Assembly: GCA_013397845.1 (NCBI GenBank)
Contig: VZTG01010316.1
Location: forward strand, 1,173,496 to 1,237,495
DNA: 64,000 bases
DNA from: Melanocharis versteri
Taxonomy: Eukaryota; Chordata; Aves; Passeriformes; Melanocharitidae
Direction: 5' to 3'
The translations under genes were made by a program, and so were the position numbers. The notes beneath the pieces were generated by a model. It had not been told where the DNA came from. It did no database searches and saw only the letters and a program-made list of their open reading frames with translations. The number at the start of each line of letters is the position of its first letter. Position 1 is the first letter of the stretch. Of this stretch, positions 13,657 through 23,457 are shown piece by piece.

Positions 13657-16600
13657 TCATCTTCTGATCTCCAACAACCCTCTAGTTTTATAGACTACAG
13701 AAACACTGTTCATTTTACTTTTCTTACTACATCAATATTGTTGAGGCGTAGAGCAAGAAAAAGCTTTAGAGGAATGAGTCATGAAATATAAGGGCAGCAT
13801 GGTCATAGAAGTATTTGTGTACGTAAAAATATTTTTAAGTCAAAAAGGAGGTTTTTCTAAAAATCTACCATTTTGACAATCCAAAGAGAAGAAATAGAAG
13901 AAAGGAAAAAGAATCATAATAGATTAGTAGTATTAAACCCAAAGATTAACCTCAGTCTCCTTCATTCTCTACAAATCATTGAGCAGTCTTCAGGCTTTCT
14001 AAATTCTGAATAAACTTATACTACAGGTGTGTAGGAAAAGAGTATGTGTAATGTGGTACATTTGCACCTTGTTACCACCACACACTTCACCATTTTAGGA
14101 CCAAGACAGTGCTACACAGAAGGTATCTCAAAAAATTATAAAGTATGCTAACATTAGCAAAATGTTGTTAATTCAGCGCAATATATCGAAAAGAAACCCC
14201 CAACTTTGAATTTAGTCAGCAGTTGTTGTTACTTCCCGCAATGTCATTTCTCTGCACATTATCACCAGCATTTTGAAGGACTGTGTAAACATGCAGTTCC
14301 CACAGATCCAAACTACCCTAAGAGTCTCCCTCCAGTGAGAAATCTTCTCCCACACTGAAGAGCTAATTCCAGTTGCAACAGAAATAATTTTATTGTGAGA
14401 ACTCGAGATGACTGTGGAGGTTGGAGGCAAGGAAACTGAGCCTTTTCTACATACAAGTGTAGAACACAGATAGAGCAAGTATACGTGCCTTGTGGTGGTT
14501 TAGGACCTTACATTACTACACCTGCTCACCGAATCAGCCTGTTGTGGGGTGAGGCCTACCCTGAAAATGATTTCCTTAAATACACGATCTCTACTGCTCC
14601 TGCCCAGCTTCAGTCAACTGGATTAATTTCAGATGGGTTAGAAATACAGTAGCAGTAGACAAAATTTGCCTTGGCAGCTGTTGCTGAGTTCACAGCTTTT
14701 GCACCACATTTGGGCCAGGAGGCCACAGGGTGAGAGAAAACACAGTGGCAACTGCTGCTTGGACTTAGGTATAGAGAAAGTCAGAGAGGTTGGTACAAGG
14801 CTACATGGTCAGCAAGGCCACTGGTGACATATGAACAAAATCTAAACTAGAAGGGAATAAAACAGTTTGGAAAAGGCAAACAGGAGGTCATGGGCATGTC
14901 AACAGGAGGGGAGATGGATTTGCTCCTGCGCTTGTCTGAACTGGGCAGAGGTTTATTGTGGGCATGTAGGGTATGTTGTAGGATAAAAATTTCCACTCAT
15001 CTGCTGTACCTGTCCTGCTAAGTAAACACATTCTCACTAACACATCCCTGGGTGGTGTGGGAGCATTCTTGAAGCCATATGACTCCACTGAATTTCCTGG
15101 TGATACCGCCAAATGAAGGAAATCACTGCCTGTTCATTGGAGATGTGGAATGTTGTTTGATGCTTCTTCTCAACTTCTTTTGTTCGGGCTGTGTGTGTGC
15201 GCACTGTTTTGTTTGTTTGTTTTGCTTTGCTTTGGTTTGTTTTTTTCATGACTTTAGCAGTTTCCAACCTATGCATTAATTCTATTTGCTTCCACATGTC
15301 CTTCCTGATTTACAATTGGCCTTGAAAAGATGTATGTATATACTTGGTATGATGGAGAAAATGCATCCTAGTTTTAGATCAAAACTTTATATCAAGCGGC
15401 ACTTTTATATCAACAAGCTAGTTCCATATTTGGAATTTTTGTATTTCAGAAAAAAAAGAAAAAGATTTTACATCTGCAGTTCTCAGGAAAAAAATACAGT
15501 TTATGCTATGGAAGGATGAGTGATGATGTCTTTTTTTGTGAGTTGGTGAGATGATACTTCCTGATGCTGTTAAAATGGCTACAGCTTACAGGTTTCATGT
15601 TGGAAAAAGAAGAGAAACAGAAATGGAGGAGGGAAGAACCTCTGATGAGCTGCAAATGTGATTCCTTGCCTCTCAGAAAAAAAATAAATCTGGAATTGTT
15701 TTATCTTGACTTTTATTTTTCTAAAGCATGAGTGATGATATAACAATTCCATGTGGGCAGACTAAACAGTAATCATTATGGACTAGGTTAAAGGAAAATA
15801 CCATATTAAAGAAAAAAAAAATCTCATTTTATATTACCAAAGAAGTTTCATCACCTAGAGACAGTTTACACATTTAAACATTTTTAAATGTAATGCTCAT
15901 TTCTAATCTTAAACTCAATTACTAGATTTTCTTCTCCCTCAGATCAAGGATGAAAACAGACTTTCTTCAAAGTGTGTTTGAAGTTCCCAGAAAAGTTGAC
16001 TTTGCTGACTTTTTCTGTTCAGATTTTCATAGTAATTATCATAAGATATCTGAAGTTTTTTCTAGTTGTAACTTATCTATTTTCTGACAAAAACAGATGT
16101 TTAGCATTTCAATTATTTTCCCTCATCTTGGTTAGCTGTTATTATTTTTTCTTCATTGTTCCTCAACTTTCTAAAGATTTTAAGTTCAAAGTGAAAAGTT
16201 TTTCCTCAGGAATGTGCAAAATATCTAATCTTTCATTTATCAGATATAATAGAAGAAAAGATCTTAGAAAATAACTCCAATTATGAGCTGCTTGGAGTGC
16301 ACTAGGCACAGTCTCTGAAATACATGTACAGTAAGCTTGTGTGTAGTTAAAGAGGTAGTCAAGATTTATAAGGCTGCAAGTCTAGTGCAGTTTGGTTAAG
16401 TGAGGACATTGTGCCAAAAATGGAGTTTAAAGAAAACTATCCTTGTTTGCCCAAGTCTGTAACATGAATGCTCACCAGGAAGGAAAGCACTTTTTAGTCT
16501 ACTTGCACTATTTCATATGCAAAATCAATTGGCTCCAGAAAAGTATTTTTCTTAGCTGGCATTTCTGATGTTCCAGTGGACAATCATATATGAAAAAAAG

Positions 16601-18235
16601 CTTTTCTGAGGACAAAAATAATAGTGTAACTATGAAGCATCAGTTACTCTAAAAACATTGTCAATTATATTGCTGGTTATATTCCATGTTTGGTGGTCTT
16701 TTCCATAGTTCTAAAGCAAAGACCAGGCTGGAAAAACATCCAGCCTTTGAACCACATGATAACAAAACACCTTTATTCTCATCACTCTATTGGCCATCAA
16801 ATACACCAACATCCTCTGACAAAAGGCTGCACGTGGCTGTTCATTCCACAAGTGAATTAAATAATCCCAAGGGAGCAGGTAGAGCTGACCTGCACAAAGC
16901 TTCAGGGCTTGCCTAGCTGCCATGTTTCCTGGTTCAGAGTGTAGCTGACATATGATGTGTAGCATCATAATCAAAAGGCAAATTCCTCTCTCTCTGGTGG
17001 GGTTCTGGTACTAGATAGGTTAGAGAAAGTGAGGTTGTAATGGAGACATATAACAGCGGGGTTTAACAGTATCATCAACTACAGTGTATTGACAGACATT
17101 GCTCCAAGTTATTCCTTAGAGCAGGAGCTTTCTTCCAAGAGCCACACACTTGTGAACACGGAGATGAAGAAGCAGCAGTGCAGTCGGGGAGCGGGACAAG
17201 AGATTTTGCTGTGGTTCTCCCTGATAAAGTTGTAAGGGAAGCATCATTTAACAAAGCCTGCATGTTTACAGGCAATGGATTATACCTGATGAAGTATGCT
17301 TAGAGCACGAGTACACTTCTCTGTGGCTTAACTCAGCACTGCCCACTGTTAATGCCCTGTGAGTAGGCAATAAATCTGTTGGAATGCTCAGCTAAACAAA
17401 CATAAAAAGCTATTTTCTGAGCTCTGCACCGTGAGGGAAGCAAAAGTAGATGTACCAGGGTCTTCTCTTGTGTTTCTCATAGTTTCTTGCAACACATCCA
17501 ACTCTCTGAATAGCAAAAAGTTAGGTTTTGCTTAATAGTCTTTCTCAGTATACAACTTCCTTTACACGTGTGCCATTGCTGCAGTACCGTTCAGTCCAGA
17601 TCAGTGAAACAAAATGGAAAATGTCCACCACCAAATATGCTGCTGTCTGGAAGGAGACACATACTGGAGTTGGCTCTTGGCCACTCTGCATTATCATAAC
17701 ACTAACAGATGCTCTGCTGAAACTGGGATGATTTACAGCAGACCTGCAGCAGCCTGAGGTAAGCAGCAAAAAAAGAACAGCTGCAGACTGCCTTTACTTT
17801 GATGTAACTACTTATATCCTACTTTTCCAATGTAGGAAGTTCAAGGCAAGTTCCTCTTGTACATCTGTGAAGGTCCACTGACAAATTCATTAAAGTCAAC
17901 TTGATATCAAGGGTCCTCTGGAGCCTCTACTAGCCAGTGCTGTTCTGCCAATGGGTGTAATTATATGTAAGGAAGACCGAACTTTACTGCATGTATTTAT
18001 CCATATTTTTTTCTTTGTTTCTGGCAATTTCATGTAGCATAAATTATTTTATCCACGTGTTCTGTACAACCTAATTCTGCAAGGCACGGATTATACCGTG
18101 TTTGTTGCACATCACTGAGTTTAGAAAAGCCCTCCCTTGGTCCCTCTGTAGGTTTGTTAGACAACAATAATAATTATGATTGATCACTATAAAGAGTGTT
18201 TGAAAGTCATCATTCTAACTAAGAACAGAAGCACT
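13657..18235. other. Unrecognised non-coding sequence
   Basis: About 4.6 kb without a supportable gene or recognised interspersed repeat. A T/G-rich run of TTTG and TTTTG units lies at about 15209-15246. A slightly more GC-rich stretch occupies roughly 14500-15080, but I could not match it to a family. The remainder is ordinary AT-rich DNA. Confidence 0.55.
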
Positions 18236-18400
18236 TCAGAAAACAAAACAAAACAAAAACCAAAACCCAAACAACAACAAAAAACCACAAACTCCCCACC
18301 CCTGAAAACCCAAACAAACAAAAGGAAAGAAGGAAACCCAAACACACACAAAAAAAACCTTCAAACAAAAAAAAAAGCCAACAACAGTGCAAAAAGGAAG
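18236..18400. repeat. A/C-rich, nearly T-free low-complexity tract
   Basis: About 165 bases composed almost only of A and C, with a few G and very few T. It is built from imperfect units such as AAAAC, AAACC, CAAA and CACACA. The opposite strand is correspondingly T/G-rich. Open frames crossing it are composition artefacts rich in Lys, Thr, Pro and Asn, or in Phe and Cys on the other strand. It could be a degenerated (CAAAA)n microsatellite. Confidence 0.8.
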
Positions 18401-19429
18401 ATTTAGATGAAGTTGAAATACCACTGCAAAGTTCATGCTCTGTCCCTCCATTCCAAGGTCTTCAACTGGAAAGAGGCAACAGTGCTAATTAGCTAGGTAG
18501 CATCTAATCAGAAAGAAAACATCACTGCAAGCTCAAAGTGAACATCAGCCTCACATGTCCTGTCTGTGGAGCTTTATTTACTACTTTATTTTACCTCTAG
18601 CAAAACACATCTTTTGGCTGAAAATCTTGAAAATAGTACTAGGCATAGAGGCTGTTTCTTTCCCACTTTGTGTGAAAATAGCAATAAGGCAGAGACAGGG
18701 ATAGTTTTATAAAAGGCTAGTGTTAAAGGAACTTGACAGTAATTTGATATATGAAATAGGTACATGGCATGGAGTTATCAGAGTTACAGACTAATCTCTG
18801 ACTCCCCTGTGGGCATTATAATTTGGTTTTATTTTGGACACCATCAAAGATCTATGGAAATTCTGAGCTTCACATTATAAACACCAAAGTAGCCATAATT
18901 CTTCATTTATTACAACTTCTAAAATTTGTTTATAGGGACAGAATGGAAAGTTTATTAAAAATGTCCTCTTGATGCAATGCCTGGCACGTTGGAAATGCTA
19001 TTAGTAATGATGAATAATGATCAGTGAAAGTACTGCTCAAGAGTAATGGAAACATAGTCCATGCAATAATATTTATACTTAGCATTATACTGACTGTCAC
19101 TTGTATGGAAATGGCTGTGGTAAAGAGTTTCTTTCAGAATGGACTTTGTTCCTTTCTCAAGACAGATAAAATGTAGGTATGGCACAAGCTTAAAAGTCCC
19201 TGGTGTATAACTGATTTAAGCAAGCCTTCATATGTTCACATGCAGGAGATTTTTTGATTAAATCTGCTGCAGGGCTCTGGAACATTTAAGTGAAAGTTAC
19301 TTAAGCTCCCTGTGGGAGAGGGGGGCTGGGAGCTTTTTCTTGTTCCCGGGTGTGCATATATGCATGGGATTGTGGACCTTGACAGTATTTTGACTTCATG
19401 TTGAAATGAAATTTGGGTGCATAGCATAA
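18401..19429. other. Unrecognised non-coding sequence
   Basis: About 1 kb of AT-rich DNA with no recognised gene, RNA or repeat. A G-rich patch (GGGAGAGGGGGGCTGGG) at about 19314-19330 lies near the right edge. The boundary with the following LINE is gradual, so the last 50-100 bases may be LINE 3' UTR. Confidence 0.5.
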
Positions 19430-21170
19430 CTCTCTCCTCCCTGTTCTCATGCCACATCATACTCCCAGTCCTGAAGCTGTGGTCTATTACTTTTCCTACT
19501 TCACTTTTGATCCTAATGGCACTCTCTGTTTCCACATTGTTCTCTAGTAGTAAGTTCCGAGCTGCCTTTGTAAGGGAGCTCATTTATAAACCGATTTAAA
19601 TAGATGTTCTGATGGTTTAATCATCTTCTCTTGTTCTCATTTGCAGGCCTGAAAGATTAGTTCCACATTCACCTTATCCCCTGCATTCTGGGTTTTGTAA
19701 ATCTCATATTCATCCATCTTTTCTTCAAACTGAAGAGCCCTGGACTTGTGAGCAATGGGAGCTGCGCTTCCTCCTTGGTCATTTTATCAGACACCCTCTC
19801 TACCTTCTGAAAGTATTCTTCCTTCCTGAGATGCGAGAACCAGGAGTGCACACTGAACTCAAGATATGAGTTCATCAGATTTTTATGCAGCAGCAAAATT
19901 ATGTTCTTTCTTCTCAAGATTCTTCTGGATGATGCAAAACACCTTGCTGTCTCATCTGGCTACTCCTGCCCTTTAAGCCAATTATTTCAGGCAGTGAATG
20001 TCAGTGAATGACTCTAAGATCTCTTTCCCAGTTCGCAGTTTTACTACATTGTGGTAGAAATGGTTTGGATTATTTTTCCTAGGTATTTTTATCTATATTT
20101 AAGCTCATCTGTCATGTTTTTTCTCACTCAGTTTTATGAAGTCCTTCTGGAATTTCTTGCCATTGCCTTAGCACCTTACCTCCCAGAAGAATATAAACTC
20201 ATCTGGAAACTCGTCACATTCACACCCCTTTCTTTTAGGTCCCTTGGGAAAAATTAAGAAAGATCCATATGGATCTATGGCACATCAGGGAGATAGGATT
20301 TTCCTTCACAGAAGCCACACTGATTCTTGTCCAGGTAACCATATCTGGCCTGCTCAGTGATCCTGTTCTTTAATATAGACGGAAAAAGTCCTTGATCCCA
20401 TTCTTTAACATATACTCCACCACCTTTGCTAGGACAGATAGCACTGCAGCTTGAAGTTTCCAGGATGCCCTTCTGGGCCCTCATTCTGTGTGGAACTCAT
20501 GGTGGCAATCCATCTGCCACCCGTCACAGGGGCTGTTTGCAGCCCCATGGCCACACACCTGGGTGGTGCTTCTGCAGTTTCACGTGAAGGTCAGCTTTGG
20601 ATGATGCTACCTGGGCTGGGTGGCCTACTGACTTCCAGCTAATCCATTTGGTCTTGTATTTGAGTTATAACTATTTCAAATAGATCTACCTTCTCTCACT
20701 GCTCTGCGGCAAAGACCATTTCCTACGCAGGGTTGCCTTCATCAAGGAATTCACTGAGTTTTTCTGCTGTGGCCTTTGTCAGATGAGTGCTGCTTTTACA
20801 CACTTGTCATCAGTATTCCCACCAGTTCCACGGTACTTGAAGTATTTAAAGAACTTTTGTTATCAGTTTGAAAATCCTTTGTAAGGTACACTTGAAATTA
20901 TTTTTAGAGCTCTCATTCTCCTGCTTATGTTTAACCTATAATTTTCTTATGGGTTTCTCCTCATTTTGGCAAGCTCTCATTTTCTTAGACGCTTTTCGCT
21001 GTGATTGCCTTCTAAGGTTTCCTACTGATCCCATGGCAGCTTTTTTTGTGGTGCTTTTCTTTCTTTTTGAATGGTGTCACGTGTTTCACCCTTTTCCCAT
21101 TACATTATTTCTTACAGACTCCAGGCTGTTTTAAGCATCTTACTCTTTGGAATGTTTCTTTTGGGATTTT
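19430..21170 (-). mobile_element. Ancient CR1-clade LINE, ORF2 reverse-transcriptase remnant
   Basis: This is a long antisense remnant of a non-LTR retrotransposon whose ORF2 once encoded a reverse transcriptase. Reading the minus strand from right to left, landmarks appear in CR1 order. A block at about 21000-21060 matches the region upstream of RT. A block at 20740-20800 corresponds to a conserved 'ekLNEFF' stretch. NQCGFCEGKSYL (around 20290-20330) matches the CR1 QHGFxKGKSCLTNL motif. A decayed GVPQGS box lies near 20261-20280. A decayed FADD catalytic box reads F-P-D-E at 20198-20209. LEFSVHSWFSHLRKEE (about 19810-19860) matches CR1 'LEYCVQ.W.PHL.KD', and LFSLKKR (about 19717-19737) matches 'LFSLEKRR'. 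About 0.4 kb between the KGKS and GVPQG boxes seems deleted, and many stops and frameshifts are present. The 3' end lies at the left. The type resembles old CR1 subfamilies known from turtles and crocodilians more than recent avian ones. End points are approximate. Confidence 0.88.
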
Positions 21171-21177
21171 GGGGTTT

Positions 21178-21250
21178 TACTCTTTTTTGTTTGTTTGTTT
21201 GTTTTGTTGTTTTTTCTTACTAATGTTGTGGGATTTTTTTTTTTTTACAT
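21178..21250. repeat. T/G-rich low-complexity tract
   Basis: A run of TTTG units (about 21185-21210) is followed by T-rich sequence, ending in a run of 13 T (21234-21246). It directly follows the old LINE remnant. Short hydrophobic frames through it are composition artefacts. Confidence 0.8.
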
Positions 21251-22496
21251 AATCCTTTTTCTTGAAATTGCAGAGCCACATGCTGTATTTATTGAGCATA
21301 CTTTCTACCCTATAATGTTGAAGCTACTTGTATTTTGGTTCCTATTATAGAAAAGGCTATCCCACTAGTAGTTTTTGAGGTATCGTGTGCACTACTACTA
21401 CCAAATTCAGAACAGCAGCTTTTCTGGGATTCTAAGACTTAATTTTCTTGGGAGTAGCTACTCAGTGCATTCAGAAATGTTATCTCTACATTTCCCCCTA
21501 ACGAGGCATTGAACCAACCAATATTTGAGTAATTGTTTTTCCATCATTGATACCTGAACTGATACCTGTTCTACTTCAGATATTCCGTGTAGGCCACAGT
21601 GCCAACTGTTATTCAACTCAACAAAAAAAGGGTGACGTTCATACTTCCAGACAGGTAGAAATTTAAGTGCTTTTCTGTGCTGAGGACAAGGACAACCTAT
21701 CACATCTCTAAAGATTTTAATCAAAGAAATAAAGTTCTTTTCTTTAAACACATCAGTCTGGGATTTTCCATAGTTGAAATATGTTCTGGTTGTAGATCAT
21801 GGTTTGGGATGTTATTAATTATGCATTTTCTGTGAAGGATAAAGTCTTGCACATCGTTTGAAATTGCCAAACTATGTTGACATTTTTTTTACTTTCTTAG
21901 CATATAGAAACAATTCATTATTTATAACTCTGAGATGACATTCTTTCAGAATACTTCTGAAAGAGAATTCCCCATTTCTTTTGTGTTACAGTAAATTTTT
22001 TGTCATAAGGGTTGTAAACAGGATTAATTCTATTTCACGATTTAAACTGAAATTCTCATTTTGCCCTTTATATTTCCTAATTACACGAGGAGGATGGCCT
22101 TTTATCAAAGCGTTTTATTTCAGAATAAAGTTCTTTGTGCAGCATCAGTGGGCAAGTTACATTGTCCCTGATGTCAGGCAGCAACAAATTAGCTTCCAAT
22201 TTGGTCTCATTCTTGTCAACACGAGATTTATTTAGTCAACATGTCTAAAATCAGAACAAAAATAAGTCTCTGTGGGCTTGAGTAATTTAATACCTGAAAC
22301 AGAGGACTGAACTGTTAGTAACCCTTAACTTCCTACAGCTGTTATTTACCTGTTCAGGATATAGAGGAGGCCACTGAAGGAGACAGAGGGGAGACAGTTC
22401 TAGGATCTGTGAAAATAAGGGGAGGTAAATAATTTTAGAGTCTCCACCTCTTTAAGTTGTCTTAAACCAAGACACGTACAGACTGGGAGAAGTACT
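21251..22496. other. Unrecognised non-coding sequence
   Basis: About 1.2 kb of AT-rich sequence between the old LINE and the CR1 pair. I see no repeat hallmark, exon or RNA gene. Open frames on either strand are short and without resemblance to known families. Confidence 0.55.
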
Positions 22497-22838
22497 CAGA
22501 ATCACAGAATCACAGGTTAAGCTGAGTTGGAAAGGACCACAGGATCACTGAGTCCAACTCCTGGCCCGGCACAGGACACCCCCAGAGTCACACCATGTGC
22601 CTGAGAGCATTGTCCAAACGCTTCTTGAACTCTGTCAGGCTTGGGGCTGTGACCACTCCCCTGGGGAGCCTGTTCCAGTATGCAGCCATCCTCTGGGTGA
22701 AAAACCTTTTTCTAATACCTAGCCTAACACAACTCTAACATAACCTCTGACACAACTTCAGGCCATTTCCTCAGGTCCTGTCACTGTCCTGTCCTGTCAC
22801 TCTGTGATGCCTCTGGGCATCACAGAGAAGAGTGATGT
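22497..22838 (-). mobile_element. CR1 LINE, antisense, 3' end and distal ORF2
   Basis: The antisense 3' end begins with AGAATCACAGAATCACAG, the complement of the CR1 terminal tail. Next come the complements of the GTTGGACTCAGTGATCC block, the 'GTGTCCTGTGCCGGGCCAGG' block and the 'GACAATGCTCTCAGGCACATG' block, then the 'TGGAACAGGCTCCCCAGGGG' block from the end of ORF2. The same subfamily is present at about 46.3 kb. The element is 5' truncated near 22838, inside the distal part of ORF2, and has small indels (TAACAC/TAACAT repeats around 22720-22755) that break the frame. It meets a second CR1 in opposite orientation immediately to the right. Confidence 0.93.
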
Positions 22839-22861
22839 GCCACACTGCACCAAAACAAGTG

Positions 22862-23457
22862 TGACCAACAGGTCAAGGGAGGTGATTCTGCCCCTCTACT
22901 CTGCCCTCATGTGACACTCCCTGGAACACTGCATCCGGGTCTGGGGTCCGCAGCACAGGAAAGATGTGAACCTGTCAGAGTGGTCCAGAGGAGGGCCATG
23001 CAGATTATCAGAGGGATGGAGAGCCTAACCTGTGGAGAAAGACTGAGAAAGCTGGATGATTCAGCCTGGGAAACAGCTGGTTCTGGGGAGATCTCATTGC
23101 GGCCTTCCAGTAACTTAAGGGAGCTTATAAAAAAACGAAGAAAATGGAGAGATACTTTTTACACAGGCAGGTAGTGTTAGGACAAGGGGGAATGGCTTTA
23201 AACTACAAGAAAAGAGATTTAGATTAGATGTTAGGAACAAATTCTTTATTCAGAGGGTGGTGAGGCATTGGAACAGGTTGCCCAGAGAAGCTGGGGATGC
23301 CCCACCCCTGGAAGTGTTCAAGGACAGGGCGAATGGGTCCTTGAGCAACCTGGCCTAGTGGAGGGGGTCCCTGCCTATGGCAGGGGCTTGGAATGAGATG
23401 AGTTTTAAGGTCCCTTCAAATATAAACCATTCTATGACTCTATAATTGTATGATATT
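22862..23457 (+). mobile_element. CR1 LINE, sense, distal ORF2 and 3' UTR
   Basis: A 5'-truncated CR1 in sense orientation. It begins with AGGTCAAGGGAGGTGATTCTG (about 22870-22890) and continues through the 'CTCTACTCTGCCCTC' block. VVQRRAMQIIRGMESL matches the CR1 'VQRRATRMIRGLE.L' motif, and the 'AGAGGGTGGTGAGGCATTGGAACAG' and 'CTGGAAGTGTTCAAGG' blocks follow. It ends with AAACCATTCTATGACTCTATAAT. The usual LFSLEKR segment after the QRR motif is deleted or shifted out of frame, so no protein is possible. Its 3' UTR ('GGATGCCCCACCCCTGG', 'GGCCTAGTGGAGG') is a different, probably older subfamily than the neighbouring antisense copy. Confidence 0.93.

Noticed and set aside
14485..14620. TGTGGTGGTTTAGGACC, which recalls the start of avian ERVL LTRs
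   Set aside because: Only the first dozen bases resemble it; the following sequence does not, and no LTR signals or matching end are seen.
18236..18451. Lys/Thr/Pro-rich frame (plus) and Phe/Val-rich 'membrane-like' frame (minus)
   Set aside because: Both arise from the A/C-rich low-complexity tract.
19311..19331. Possible G-quadruplex
   Set aside because: Only three clearly separated G runs are present; four are needed.
20261..20276. 16-bp perfect palindrome AGATCCATATGGATCT
   Set aside because: It lies inside the decayed LINE, where it corresponds to the mutated GVPQG box, so it is probably incidental and not a binding site.
20868..21350. Phe- and Leu-rich overlapping frames resembling membrane proteins
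   Set aside because: They cross the antisense LINE remnant and the adjacent T-rich tract; their composition explains the hydrophobicity.
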